In this document: piece after piece, positions 1 through 8,568 of the stretch
How the letters are laid out: the number at the start of each line of letters is the position of its first letter
Numbering within the stretch: the stretch's first letter is position 1
Source of the DNA: Spirochaetaceae bacterium
GTDB taxonomy: Bacteria > Spirochaetota > Spirochaetia > SZUA-6 > DRHE01
Direction: 5' to 3'
DNA: 64,000 nucleotides
Assembly: GCA_020353535.1 (NCBI GenBank)
Contig: CP070696.1
Location: 4,544,007-4,608,006, forward strand
The notes under the pieces: model-generated
The model's input: the letters and a program-made list of their open reading frames with translations, nothing else
The model's database searches: none
What the model was told of the DNA's origin: nothing
Made by a program: the position numbers and the translations under genes

Positions 1-1
1 T

Positions 2-1807
2 GTGTTCGACAGTATCCGCGCTCAGAACCTGGCCTTATCCAGACCACTCATGGACGCCATCTTCTCCGCCTCGGACCTGATCCACGAGATCATTTCTAGA
101 ATCTCCATCGGACACGACGATACCGAGGTCGACACCCGTTTAGTGATTGAGGAGTTGAAACAGCTTGCGGGGCTTGCGCTTGCTTCCGAGAAGCCGGTTG
201 AAACAGTCTCTGAAGTGGCTATAAGCGCCGAAGCAGGGGAATTGCCTCTGGGTAGTTTCCAGCGTGCCCAGGTTCTTGAAGCCCGAGATAGGGGAGAGAC
301 GATCTACAAGCTGACAATCCCGGTCTCCGCAGAGGCGGAGCTCAAGTTTCCCAGAGCGTATTTAGTGTTCAACAATTTGGAAATGATCGCCAATGTCATT
401 CAGACTTCGCCGGATATGGCCGTTTCCCAGGATGATCGCTTGTACGAGCGGCTGGTCGTGCTGCTGTCATCGCATTTGCCACCGGAGCAGCTTCTCAAGG
501 CTTGTGCCGTAGATCTGATCGATGAGCCAGAGCTGGAAGTCTTGAAGCAGGGGAGAATCGATGAGTTGCTTAGCCGGCGCATCGAGGGTGAGCAGGTAAT
601 CTCCGCAACCCCCCGTTCTGCTCGCATTGAAAGCTCATCCGTCCGTGTGGATACCGACAAATTAAATGAGATCTGGCAACTGGTCGGAGAACTCACCATC
701 TACAAAGCCCAGCTTGCTCAGTTGCACGACCGCCTGGCCCGGCGCCGGGGCAACGAATCAGTAAAAAGTGAAGTCGAACGGGCTTCGGACTCCCTTGAAA
801 GGATTACCGCGGAGATGCAGCAGGCGATCATGGGAACCAGGATGGTACCGATCGCTGTGCTGTTCAACAAGTTTCCCCGCTTGGTTCGGGACCTGTCCCG
901 GAAACTGGGTAAAAATGTAGAACTGGAGATTCAGGGGAAGGAAACCGAAATCGACCGGACCATTGTCGAGGTGCTATCCGATCCTTTGACCCATATCATA
1001 CGCAACTCCCTGGACCACGGACTGGAACAACCGGAGGAGAGGCGAAAGGCAAATAAGCCTGATGTGGGCCGGATTGCGATAACCGCTCAGCAGCAGGGCG
1101 GAAAAATCGTCATCGAGATTGCCGATGACGGCCGGGGCTTGAATGTGGAGAAGATAAGGAAGAAGGCGGGGATTGGTTCGGAGATCAGTGATGAAGAAGC
1201 GATACAATACATCTTTTCCCCCGGATTCAGTACGAAGGAGGATGTGACGGATCTGTCCGGGCGAGGCGTGGGTATGGACGTGGTTGCCACCCGGATTCGA
1301 GAGGATTTGAAGGGTGAGGTGGAGGTACGCAGCGATCCCGGTGGGGGAACCCTGATACGGATCCTCCTGCCCCTGACCCTGACAATCCTCCACTCCCTGG
1401 TCATATCCTGTGCCGGCTATTACTACGCCGTTCCTGTTCAGGATATCAAGGAGACTGTAAAAATCAGCGAACAGGAAATCAGGATAAACGGGGAAAGTGA
1501 GCTATACTCTTTCAACAGCGAGGAGGTGCCGCTGCTCCGGCTTGACTCGATCCTTCTTGGTCCAGCAAATGAGAACAAATACACGGCTCAGGAGAACAAT
1601 GGCGTGGTGGTCCAGCAGAGAAGGGGAAAGGTCTGCCTGCTGGTGGATGAGTTGGTCGAGGAGGAAGACCTCGTAATCAAGCCCATCTCCGACCTGCTCA
1701 ATCACCGTCGTCTGTTCTCAGGTGTATCTGTGCTGGGGGACGGGAGGATCATTTTCATTCTTGACACGGCTAGAATCATCGACATTGTGGAGTTTGAGAG
1801 GATTTGA
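2..1807 (+). CDS. cheA: Chemotaxis histidine kinase CheA, 5' end missing
   Basis: Cytoplasmic kinase that autophosphorylates in response to chemoreceptors and passes phosphate to CheY. The reading frame is open from the first bases of the window, so the start lies outside. The visible 601 residues begin inside what looks like the end of the HPt (P1) region, then a P2-like region to about residue 200, the dimerisation domain (about 212-285), the HATPase domain (about 320-455) and a CheW-like domain (about 460-598). The N box RNSLDHG (about 344-350), the G1 motif DDGRGL (about 375-380) and the G2 motif GRGVGMD are intact, so the kinase core appears functional. Its stop overlaps the start of the following receiver gene by one base (TGATG), which indicates translational coupling. 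The phosphorylated histidine itself is not in view. Confidence 0.93.
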   Translation: MFDSIRAQNLALSRPLMDAIFSASDLIHEIISRISIGHDDTEVDTRLVIEELKQLAGLALASEKPVETVSEVAISAEAGELPLGSFQRAQVLEARDRGETIYKLTIPVSAEAELKFPRAYLVFNNLEMIANVIQTSPDMAVSQDDRLYERLVVLLSSHLPPEQLLKACAVDLIDEPELEVLKQGRIDELLSRRIEGEQVISATPRSARIESSSVRVDTDKLNEIWQLVGELTIYKAQLAQLHDRLARRRGNESVKSEVERASDSLERITAEMQQAIMGTRMVPIAVLFNKFPRLVRDLSRKLGKNVELEIQGKETEIDRTIVEVLSDPLTHIIRNSLDHGLEQPEERRKANKPDVGRIAITAQQQGGKIVIEIADDGRGLNVEKIRKKAGIGSEISDEEAIQYIFSPGFSTKEDVTDLSGRGVGMDVVATRIREDLKGEVEVRSDPGGGTLIRILLPLTLTILHSLVISCAGYYYAVPVQDIKETVKISEQEIRINGESELYSFNSEEVPLLRLDSILLGPANENKYTAQENNGVVVQQRRGKVCLLVDELVEEEDLVIKPISDLLNHRRLFSGVSVLGDGRIIFILDTARIIDIVEFERI

Positions 1808-2172
1808 TGGCGTTCAGAGTGCTGCTGGCCGACGATCTGTACTTCATGCGCATGGTGCAGAAGGAGGTACTGGAGGCGAAGGGGTTCGAGATCGTGGGAG
1901 AGGCTTCCACGGGAACCGAAGCGGTTGCCAGGTACGAAGAGTTGAATCCCGATATCGTGATTCTGGACATCACCATGCCGGAGATGAACGGTCTGGAAGC
2001 CATGAAGAAAATTTTCGAGTTCGATCGCAATGCCAAGATCATCATCTGTTCGGCCATCGGTCAGCAGAACCTCATCGTCGATGCCATCAACGCCGGAATC
2101 AAGGATTTTATCGTCAAACCTTTCAAACCCGAACGGCTGCTGTCGGCCATCAACAAAGCGTTGACGGAATAA
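1807..2172 (+). CDS. cheY: CheY-like single-domain response regulator
   Basis: A 121-residue receiver domain with no output domain. The acidic pair D9/D10, the phospho-acceptor D54 (in VILDITMPEMNG), S82 and K104 are all in place, so it should accept phosphate. It follows cheA with a one-base TGATG overlap; a TTG three bases upstream is an alternative start, but the ATG fits the coupling better. Position and size suggest it is the flagellar-motor output of the CheA upstream, although a receiver of this type could also serve another CheA-linked pathway. It is the last gene before a convergent operon. Confidence 0.9.
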   Translation: MAFRVLLADDLYFMRMVQKEVLEAKGFEIVGEASTGTEAVARYEELNPDIVILDITMPEMNGLEAMKKIFEFDRNAKIIICSAIGQQNLIVDAINAGIKDFIVKPFKPERLLSAINKALTE

Positions 2173-2208
2173 AAAAACGGTATGCCTGGACGTCAGAAAG
2201 CATACCGT
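2170..2208 (-). terminator. Intrinsic terminator of the minus-strand pbp-maf operon
   Basis: The 9-bp perfect stem ACGGTATGC (2177-2185) / GCATACCGT (2200-2208) with a 14-nt loop is followed, reading the minus strand, by a run of seven T residues (complement of 2171-2177). There is no T-run on the plus side. It lies about 100 nt beyond the stop codon of the Maf-like gene, so it should end transcription of that operon; it sits directly behind cheY but in the wrong orientation to terminate it. Confidence 0.75.
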
Positions 2209-2310
2209 ATAAGAGCCCAAATCTCGAGCCCTCATTGAATTTCTTCGGCTGTCTGGAATGGAACTTTAGCTAGTATTGGATGCCGGCGGGGAGTTTCGAA
2301 CAAAGGCGAT

Positions 2311-4125
2311 TTACAGCCGCTCCAGGCACTGTCTCAGCAGCTGCCCGTGGTAGGAGGCTGATTCTGCCAGCTCCCGGTACAGTTCCCTGGAGGTTGCCAT
2401 AACCTCGGTAAAATCTCGCCCTCCCTCGGGATTATCGACAATCATATGAATCAGCGGCTGAAACAGGAATCCGGCGATTTGACGGGATGCCAGGGACATG
2501 ATTTTTTGATCTACCTCCGCCAGAGCCGGGACAAGCGCCGCTGCCGCTCTGCCGCTGCCTGACAGCTCAATCCCGCTGCGCGCCAGTTCCTGCAGCTGTT
2601 GCAGCTCAAGCTCCAGTTTCCGGAGGCTATCCACGACAGGCTCCGCCCGCTGGTCCTGTGCCATCTGCCTGCCTCTACGCCTCAGATCGGACAGGACGGT
2701 ATCGATGCGGCGGCGCAGCGGAGGCAGCCGCAGAAGTTCCCGCAGTTGTATATGCTCCATCCCTTCAACGGCGATCCCTTCCGCGGCCAGAGTGAAGGTT
2801 GCCGGGCCGCTTTGCCGTGGTTGCTGTTTGAGCTGGTTTTCAAACCATGATTTGTAGATCAGCATGCGGCGATCGGTGAGGGTCCATTCCCCCCTATTAT
2901 TCTTCAGCGCCGTGGGCCGGGCCTGATGCAGGTAGTCGAAGCTCATCTGTTCGACGGGAACGTACCTGAATGAACGCCCGTGCATGGATTCCTCGAAAAA
3001 GGCACCCCTGGCATGGGTCCGTTTACCGGGAAAGCCGAGATCCAGACCGGCCATGTAAATGCAGGGGCAACCAAAATAGCGGCACAGGTCCCAGGCGGTG
3101 GTGGCCACCGATCCCCCGGCACCGATCAGTCCGCGTTGCCCGATGATTCTCTCGATGTAGCTGCCGAGGGGAAAGAATGAGGATACGTAGAAAATCTCCT
3201 CCTCCTGTCCCCCTGCGCTGCGAAACACCCTCGGATGGGCGGAGGACTCGGATACGAGAATCGTGCCCCCGCGCGGAAGCCAATCCAGATGCCGGCTGTT
3301 CCAATACTGCGGATCCACGGTTACAAGGAAATCCGCCTCTACCCCTTTGCTCCTGCAAAAGCGATAGGAGGTGTCCACCGCGACGATCAGGAGCCGTTCC
3401 CGGAGGGCTTCAAGATGGGGAAGCACTTCATCAAGGGAAGGGCCCGCCGCAAGAATAAGGGCAGGTATGTTGGAGAAACAACTCCGACCCACCCGAATGC
3501 CGGGATTCGTTATGAAGCTGCCAAGATTTTTCAGAAGATTACGGACCCACAGTTCTCCGAAGCGTCTTAAGGTGTTGATGTTGACTTTCCGCCTGTCAAA
3601 AATCGAAGACAGGAGCGTCTCCACCCGGCGGTAGTATTCAAATTTGCTCAGAGCCACGAGGCGGAGAATACAGAGTTTCTGAAGGGGCAGCTTTTCCACC
3701 TCTGTCATGACTGCCTCTGCTTGGTCCCCAATACACCAGCGGGTCGAAGGCCGGGAGAGCAAGGTCCTCAGATCTCGAGCAGCCAGGGCCTGCAGAAACA
3801 GTCCCGGATCCTGTTCGACTACCAAAAGCGGTCTGTCCGGAAAGTATTCAGAGAAGGCTTCGGCCAGATAGCCCATTCCAAAACCCAAGACAACAGCCGC
3901 AGACGGGGCGGTAGCGGTTTCTCGGGCCACGATGCGCCGGGCCTCCTTCATGGGATCGTAGCGGGAGTGGAGAAAAGCGCCGGCAAGCTGCGCGGTTGGA
4001 CGCCCCGCAGGGGTGTCAGCAATCTCGTACCGCTGCTGTCCCTGGGAGCTTTCCAGTGCCTTGGCCTTGAGATCGGGCTGTCGGCCGTAGAGTGCCTCGA
4101 GATTGACCGCCGTGTAGTTCATCAT
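2311..4125 (-). CDS. Motility-associated (Maf-type) glycosyltransferase-like protein
   Basis: A 604-residue protein of the family often annotated as motility-associated factor glycosyltransferase or MptE-like (DUF115). The N-terminal part contains a nucleotide-fold segment VVLGFGMGYLAEAF (about residue 79). The core starts near residue 226 with LILAAGPSLDE and includes the conserved block from about 335 with GAGGSVATTAWDL and MAGLDLGFPGK. Members of this family are linked to flagellin glycosylation in polarly flagellated bacteria and are common in spirochaetes, which is the likely role here (inference). Two tandem ATG codons are possible starts. The first overlaps the stop of the upstream PBP gene (ATGA arrangement), so the two are co-translated. 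An unrelated sugar or pterin transferase activity cannot be excluded from sequence alone. Confidence 0.8.
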   Translation of the reverse strand: MMNYTAVNLEALYGRQPDLKAKALESSQGQQRYEIADTPAGRPTAQLAGAFLHSRYDPMKEARRIVARETATAPSAAVVLGFGMGYLAEAFSEYFPDRPLLVVEQDPGLFLQALAARDLRTLLSRPSTRWCIGDQAEAVMTEVEKLPLQKLCILRLVALSKFEYYRRVETLLSSIFDRRKVNINTLRRFGELWVRNLLKNLGSFITNPGIRVGRSCFSNIPALILAAGPSLDEVLPHLEALRERLLIVAVDTSYRFCRSKGVEADFLVTVDPQYWNSRHLDWLPRGGTILVSESSAHPRVFRSAGGQEEEIFYVSSFFPLGSYIERIIGQRGLIGAGGSVATTAWDLCRYFGCPCIYMAGLDLGFPGKRTHARGAFFEESMHGRSFRYVPVEQMSFDYLHQARPTALKNNRGEWTLTDRRMLIYKSWFENQLKQQPRQSGPATFTLAAEGIAVEGMEHIQLRELLRLPPLRRRIDTVLSDLRRRGRQMAQDQRAEPVVDSLRKLELELQQLQELARSGIELSGSGRAAAALVPALAEVDQKIMSLASRQIAGFLFQPLIHMIVDNPEGGRDFTEVMATSRELYRELAESASYHGQLLRQCLERL

Positions 4126-6002
4126 TCCAGATACAGCGTAATGACCGTTCCGGGCTTCAGGGGGGTTCCAGGAGGGGGATCCTGAGCCACGACGTACCCG
4201 TCTCCGCTCATCCGGATCTCGAACTCCCTTTGTTGAAACAGCGGCAGTAGCAACCGTTTTGGCATTCCCAGGAGCTCAGGCATGTCAGAGTTAACCTGCA
4301 GCGGTTCAGGCAGCCTGATGCGCACGCTTCCCGAATGCTGGATAACCTCGGCTCCGCTACGGGGAATTCCGAGATAATCCACCAACCACTCTGCGGTCTC
4401 CTTGAAAACCGGAGCGGCAACCTGACTCCCGTAGTAGGCTGGTCCTTTCGGGTGGTCGATGACCACATAGATGATCAGTTGAGGATCGTCGGTGGGCAGT
4501 ATACCGAGGTACGAGGCTACGAAGTGATCCTCGGAGTATTCCCCGGTCTCCGGGTCCAGCACTTCCGCGGTTCCCGTCTTCGCCGAAACCCGAACGCCCT
4601 CAACCCGCCCCCGGCGGGCAGTTCCTCCGTCCTCGGTGGCGGTCTCCATCATCTGCAGAATCTGTTGGGCGCTTTCCGGGGACAGAACTTCTTGAAGAGG
4701 TTCCCGTTCCAGCTTTTGGATCGTTTCGCCCTGGGCAGATACAATTTTTTTTACGATATGGGGTCTGAGGATCAATCCTCTGTTCGCAAATACAGTAGCT
4801 CCCTGAAGTATCTGAAGGGAGGACACAGATACCTCCTGACCAAAGGCGATTGTAGCTTTGCTGCGGGCCGACCAGCGAACCGGTTCGGACAAAATGCCGG
4901 CACTCTCTCCGGGCAACGGCAGATCCGTCGGTTTCCCGAAACCGAAGAGTTCGAGCATCCTGTGAAAATCCTCCTCCCCAACCTGTTCGGAGGCCAGAGC
5001 AGCGCCCACATTGCAGGAGTACTTCAGAATCTTCTCGGCATTGACCCATCCATGACTGGCCAGATCCCTTATCTCGATGGTTTGACCGTCCGGAAGCACC
5101 ATCTGATAGACTCCGCCGCAGAAAAACTCCGCCTCCGGATCCAATCCACCGAGCTGGAGGAACGAAGATATGGAAAAAATCTTGAACACCGATCCCGGTT
5201 CGAAAGCCTGGACCAGGGGCAAATTTTTGAGGGCCCGGTTGTCGTAGCGGTTGTACTCGTTCGGATCAAAATTTGGTATCCCGCAGTAGCCAAGAATATC
5301 GCCCGTGGCAGCTTCCATTACCAGAATACTGACGGCGTCCGCCTGGTTTTCCTCATATGCCATGCGGGCGTAGCCTTCAATTGCCTGCTGGATGTTGATA
5401 TCAATTGTGAGAAACACCTGGTGCCCCAGTACCTCTTTCTCCTCTCGGACTGTGCTAACCGCCGGGGGAGAGAGGACGTGGTTGAAAGTATATTCGATCC
5501 CGTCCAGTCCGATATTGTCGACACCGACATAGCCGAGAACATGACTGGCCAGGGTCTGTTCCGGGTAATTGCGGCCAAACTCGGGGGAAAGATCAATACC
5601 CGCGAGTTTGCCCTCAGCCTTAGCGGTTTGGATGGCTTCAGATTCCGTCGGAGTGATCTTGCGTTTGATGAACACAAAACCGGTTGAGTTTTCCAGCCGG
5701 CTCAGCACAGTCTCCAGGGGAATCTCGAGGATCTGGGAAAGCAGTTCGGCCGAGTCATCAGGCTCGGCTACGTTGGGTATCCAAGCGGAGACCGAGTCCA
5801 GGCGGGTTGAGATAGCCAGAATCTTGCCGTTTCGATCCAGAATGGGTCCACGTTCGACCACCGGTAGGGTGATCGATTCGGGCGTTTCGCCCTGGGGTGT
5901 AAAGATCATCAGCTGCACCAGCCTGCCGAGGATCAGCAAGACCACTGCGGCAAGAAGCAGGATGAAGAAGTACAACCTTCTTCGTTCTTTGTTGTTGCTC
6001 AT
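4122..6002 (-). CDS. Penicillin-binding protein, FtsI-type D,D-transpeptidase with PASTA domain
   Basis: Cell-wall transpeptidase that cross-links peptidoglycan in the periplasm. From ATG at 6002 the product has 626 residues; an upstream TTG (6026) would add eight. Seen in order (TTG numbering): a short basic N-terminus, one membrane helix (about 18-40), a PBP dimer domain, then the transpeptidase domain with the three catalytic motifs SVFK (279-282), SCN (337-339) and KTG (483-485), and a C-terminal PASTA-like module (about 575-634). All active-site motifs are intact. It is the class B PBP type used in septal synthesis (FtsI/PBP3) or its Spo-like relatives; no ftsL, mraW or mraY neighbours are present, so assignment to division is inference. 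It is coupled to the Maf-like gene downstream. Confidence 0.88.
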   Translation of the reverse strand: MSNNKERRRLYFFILLLAAVVLLILGRLVQLMIFTPQGETPESITLPVVERGPILDRNGKILAISTRLDSVSAWIPNVAEPDDSAELLSQILEIPLETVLSRLENSTGFVFIKRKITPTESEAIQTAKAEGKLAGIDLSPEFGRNYPEQTLASHVLGYVGVDNIGLDGIEYTFNHVLSPPAVSTVREEKEVLGHQVFLTIDINIQQAIEGYARMAYEENQADAVSILVMEAATGDILGYCGIPNFDPNEYNRYDNRALKNLPLVQAFEPGSVFKIFSISSFLQLGGLDPEAEFFCGGVYQMVLPDGQTIEIRDLASHGWVNAEKILKYSCNVGAALASEQVGEEDFHRMLELFGFGKPTDLPLPGESAGILSEPVRWSARSKATIAFGQEVSVSSLQILQGATVFANRGLILRPHIVKKIVSAQGETIQKLEREPLQEVLSPESAQQILQMMETATEDGGTARRGRVEGVRVSAKTGTAEVLDPETGEYSEDHFVASYLGILPTDDPQLIIYVVIDHPKGPAYYGSQVAAPVFKETAEWLVDYLGIPRSGAEVIQHSGSVRIRLPEPLQVNSDMPELLGMPKRLLLPLFQQREFEIRMSGDGYVVAQDPPPGTPLKPGTVITLYLE

Positions 6003-6106
6003 GTCACCGGGAAGATCTATCCCCAAACCTGGTATCTCGAGGCGTTGAATTCAAAACCTTTTTTCGCCCTTTCATCATAATATGGCATGTAATTAATGTC
6101 GATATT

Positions 6107-6215
6107 ACGATTGAGGACATCACGATCATAGGGAACGATATTATTACGACAGACGCACGGAGTGCGGCTGGAGGATGAGGTCGCGATAGCGATCTCACGA
6201 TTGAGGACATCACGA
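6107..6215. repeat. 19-bp direct repeat pair, 90 bp apart, in a divergent promoter region
   Basis: The sequence ACGATTGAGGACATCACGA occurs exactly at 6107-6125 and again at 6197-6215. Both copies are in the same orientation between the divergent PBP and M23 genes. The 90-bp period is close to a whole number of helical turns. They could be binding sites for a regulator that controls both gene sets, or the remains of a local duplication. No other copy was noticed in the window, but this was judged by eye. Confidence 0.6.
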
Positions 6216-6234
6216 CCGAGAGGACTTCACAGAT

Positions 6235-7431
6235 TTGATTGCAGTCATCGAGCAGCAGAGAGTCGGACGGCGAAAACCGGCGAATGAGCAGCGGGGGAAG
6301 CCCAAAATCCTGGAGTTCACCTTTCCCGGGCTTCGGCAAACCTCACCCGTAAAACGAACCAGTTGGCGGACGGTCCAACAGATAAGGCGTCCCAAAAGGG
6401 GGAGCAAACCGGGCGGTCATGCCCGTCTGAAGACCCCCGCGACCCGTACAACTTCACATCCCAGGAGTTTTCCACGAGGATTCCCAAAGATTCTGAAGAA
6501 TCTCTCCCGGGCGGATTTGATCCTGGCCGCCGTCGTAGCCCTGTGTCTTCTGATCCCCCTCGCATTCCGTCTGTCCTTCCTGGCACCGGAACAAGTGGAA
6601 ATCGAGCTTCCCGTGGCAGAGGACGTTGAGAGTGCGATGATCCACTATCTCATTCCTGAAGGGCAGGGGGAGATTGATGTGGGGCCACCGGATCAGAAAA
6701 TTCTTGACGTGATAAAAACTACGAGTTATACAGTCCGTAGTGGAGATACAATCTCGGGAATCGCCCAGCGTTTCAATCTCAGTATGGACACGGTGATCAG
6801 CTTCAACGGCATTCAGGATGCCAGGAGTTTGAAGGTCGGTACGGTCCTCACAATACCGAACTCCAACGGTTTGAAATACAAAGTAAGAAGAGGAGACTAT
6901 CTGGGAGGCATCGCCAAGAAGTACGCAGTCGCCCTGAATGAACTGCTGGACTGGAACAGCCTCGAGACCTCTGTTATCGTGCCTGGCCAGGAATTGTTCA
7001 TTCCAAGAGCGCGGCTCACCGAGATGGAGCGAAATCGCGTATTTGGACGTTTATTTATCTATCCTACAAAGGGCAGGATTACGGACCGTTTCGGAGTGCG
7101 CCGAGATCCCTTTACCGGCCTGCGACGCTTTCACAACGGTGTGGATATGGCCGGACCGGTAGGCACGCCAGTTATCGCCTCCATGTCCGGAAAGGTGGCC
7201 ATGTTGGGCTTCAATCCAACGTATGGAAAGTATATCATTCTCACTCACCCCGAGGGATTCCAGACTCTCTACGGACACCTCGATTCCTTCAAGGTACAAA
7301 AGGGAGACAGTGTCACGCAGGGGCAGCGGATCGCCGATATGGGTAGTTCTGGCTATAGCACGGGTAGTCATCTTCATTTTTCGATCTTTCGTCGAGGAGA
7401 ACCGATTGATCCTTTCCAGTACCTGCACTAG
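6235..7431 (+). CDS. Membrane-anchored LysM/M23 peptidoglycan endopeptidase (first of two)
   Basis: A 398-residue wall hydrolase. It has a long basic cytoplasmic N-terminus (about 1-90), one membrane helix (about 93-115), two LysM domains (about 165-208 and 214-257) that bind peptidoglycan, and a C-terminal LytM/M23 zinc peptidase domain. The zinc and catalytic residues are present as HNGVD (H300, D304) and HLH (H379, H381), so it should be active, cutting peptide cross-links. The start is TTG at 6235; no better in-frame start precedes the membrane helix. The second M23 gene follows after 37 nt. The basic tail of about 90 residues before the helix is unusual for this family and could bind a cytoplasmic partner. 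Confidence 0.88.
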   Translation: MIAVIEQQRVGRRKPANEQRGKPKILEFTFPGLRQTSPVKRTSWRTVQQIRRPKRGSKPGGHARLKTPATRTTSHPRSFPRGFPKILKNLSRADLILAAVVALCLLIPLAFRLSFLAPEQVEIELPVAEDVESAMIHYLIPEGQGEIDVGPPDQKILDVIKTTSYTVRSGDTISGIAQRFNLSMDTVISFNGIQDARSLKVGTVLTIPNSNGLKYKVRRGDYLGGIAKKYAVALNELLDWNSLETSVIVPGQELFIPRARLTEMERNRVFGRLFIYPTKGRITDRFGVRRDPFTGLRRFHNGVDMAGPVGTPVIASMSGKVAMLGFNPTYGKYIILTHPEGFQTLYGHLDSFKVQKGDSVTQGQRIADMGSSGYSTGSHLHFSIFRRGEPIDPFQYLH

Positions 7432-7468
7432 GCTGATTCGCTCCGCCCGAGAGTCCGCGCGCCATCAC

Positions 7469-8551
7469 ATGGCGGCAGGAATAGATCAGGTCCGGCATAT
7501 CCTGCGGCTTCGTTTGTATTACCCGCTGAAAGCGCTGCTGGTCCGTTTTCTCCGCACGGTGGAGCAGGCTGTCCAGATTTTCACCTGGCGATTCTGGAGG
7601 CCCCGTGTCCGCCTTCTGGTTAGTCTCTTGTTTCTCTTCGTGTCTGCGGGACTGGCCGTGTATCAGGTCAGAAGTGTTCAACTGGAAAAGCAGAAATTTC
7701 TTTACTATCCCGAGTCCTGGGTTTTCCGTTCTTCCGCGCGAGAAGCGCTCCAATACGCCGATAATAGAAGTGGTAGCCAGGAAACACAGTCGGTTGGCGG
7801 GGGCTCTTTGAGCGTGTTGCCCATCGATATCAAGTTGTACAGAGTAAGGGAGGGTGACACTCTGTCCGGAATTGCGGAAAGGTTCGGTATGGACCTGGAC
7901 ACGATCGCTTCTCTGAATCGTGAATGGGGCAGCGGTGTGCATCTCGTCCAGATTGGTGAAGCGATAAAGATACCGAATCAGGATGGAATCTACATCGAGA
8001 TCGAAGAAGATTTGGATGCCCTGTGTGAGGAGAAGGGTGTTCCCGTTGAGGTAGTGTCCACTGTCAATGGTGTTGATCGGACAGAAATAATCCCGGGGAT
8101 GGAGTTGTTCTTTCCGGGTGTTCAGCATACAGGCATTGAACGTAGCGTCATCACCGGCAGTGCATTTCTCAAGCCGGTAGCCGGTTGGCTGACCTCCGGT
8201 TTCGGTTATCGCAGGGATCCCTTCACAAAAGAGATGCACTTTCACAGGGGACTCGACCTGGCCGCTCGTGCGGGAACATCCGTACGGGCAGCCTTGGATG
8301 GAAGGGTCATCGCCGTGGGGTACGATCCGGTGCTGGGAAACTACATTCTAATACGGCATCAGATCAGTTATTCCTCAATATATGGACACCTCAGCCAGAT
8401 CTGGATCTCCAGGGGCGCCACCGTGACCAGAGGACAGCGGATCGGGGCTGTCGGCAACTCGGGTAAGTCTACGGGTCCGCATCTGCACTTCGAGATCCGG
8501 CGGCGCGGAGTGCCTATCAACGCCTGGGGCTTGATGTCCTCCCGATATTGA
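7469..8551 (+). CDS. Membrane-anchored LysM/M23 peptidoglycan endopeptidase (second of two)
   Basis: A 360-residue paralogue of the preceding protein. It has a cytoplasmic N-terminus rich in Arg, one membrane helix (about 48-67), a clear LysM domain (about 123-168), a degenerate second LysM-like stretch (about 172-216), and an M23 domain with HRGLD (H259, D263) and HLH (H338, H340), all zinc ligands intact. ATG 7469 is the first reasonable start after the upstream stop; no Shine-Dalgarno sequence is obvious, which fits translational coupling. Two adjacent active M23 enzymes with different N-termini suggest distinct partners or sites of action rather than simple redundancy. Confidence 0.87.
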   Translation: MAAGIDQVRHILRLRLYYPLKALLVRFLRTVEQAVQIFTWRFWRPRVRLLVSLLFLFVSAGLAVYQVRSVQLEKQKFLYYPESWVFRSSAREALQYADNRSGSQETQSVGGGSLSVLPIDIKLYRVREGDTLSGIAERFGMDLDTIASLNREWGSGVHLVQIGEAIKIPNQDGIYIEIEEDLDALCEEKGVPVEVVSTVNGVDRTEIIPGMELFFPGVQHTGIERSVITGSAFLKPVAGWLTSGFGYRRDPFTKEMHFHRGLDLAARAGTSVRAALDGRVIAVGYDPVLGNYILIRHQISYSSIYGHLSQIWISRGATVTRGQRIGAVGNSGKSTGPHLHFEIRRRGVPINAWGLMSSRY

Positions 8552-8568
8552 GAATCGAGGGTATAAAC

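Noticed and set aside
6003-6339. Reverse-strand open frame of about 110 codons in the divergent region before the M23 gene
   Set aside because: It overlaps the start of the M23 gene and the 19-bp repeats, has an unnatural amino acid composition and no family sequence.
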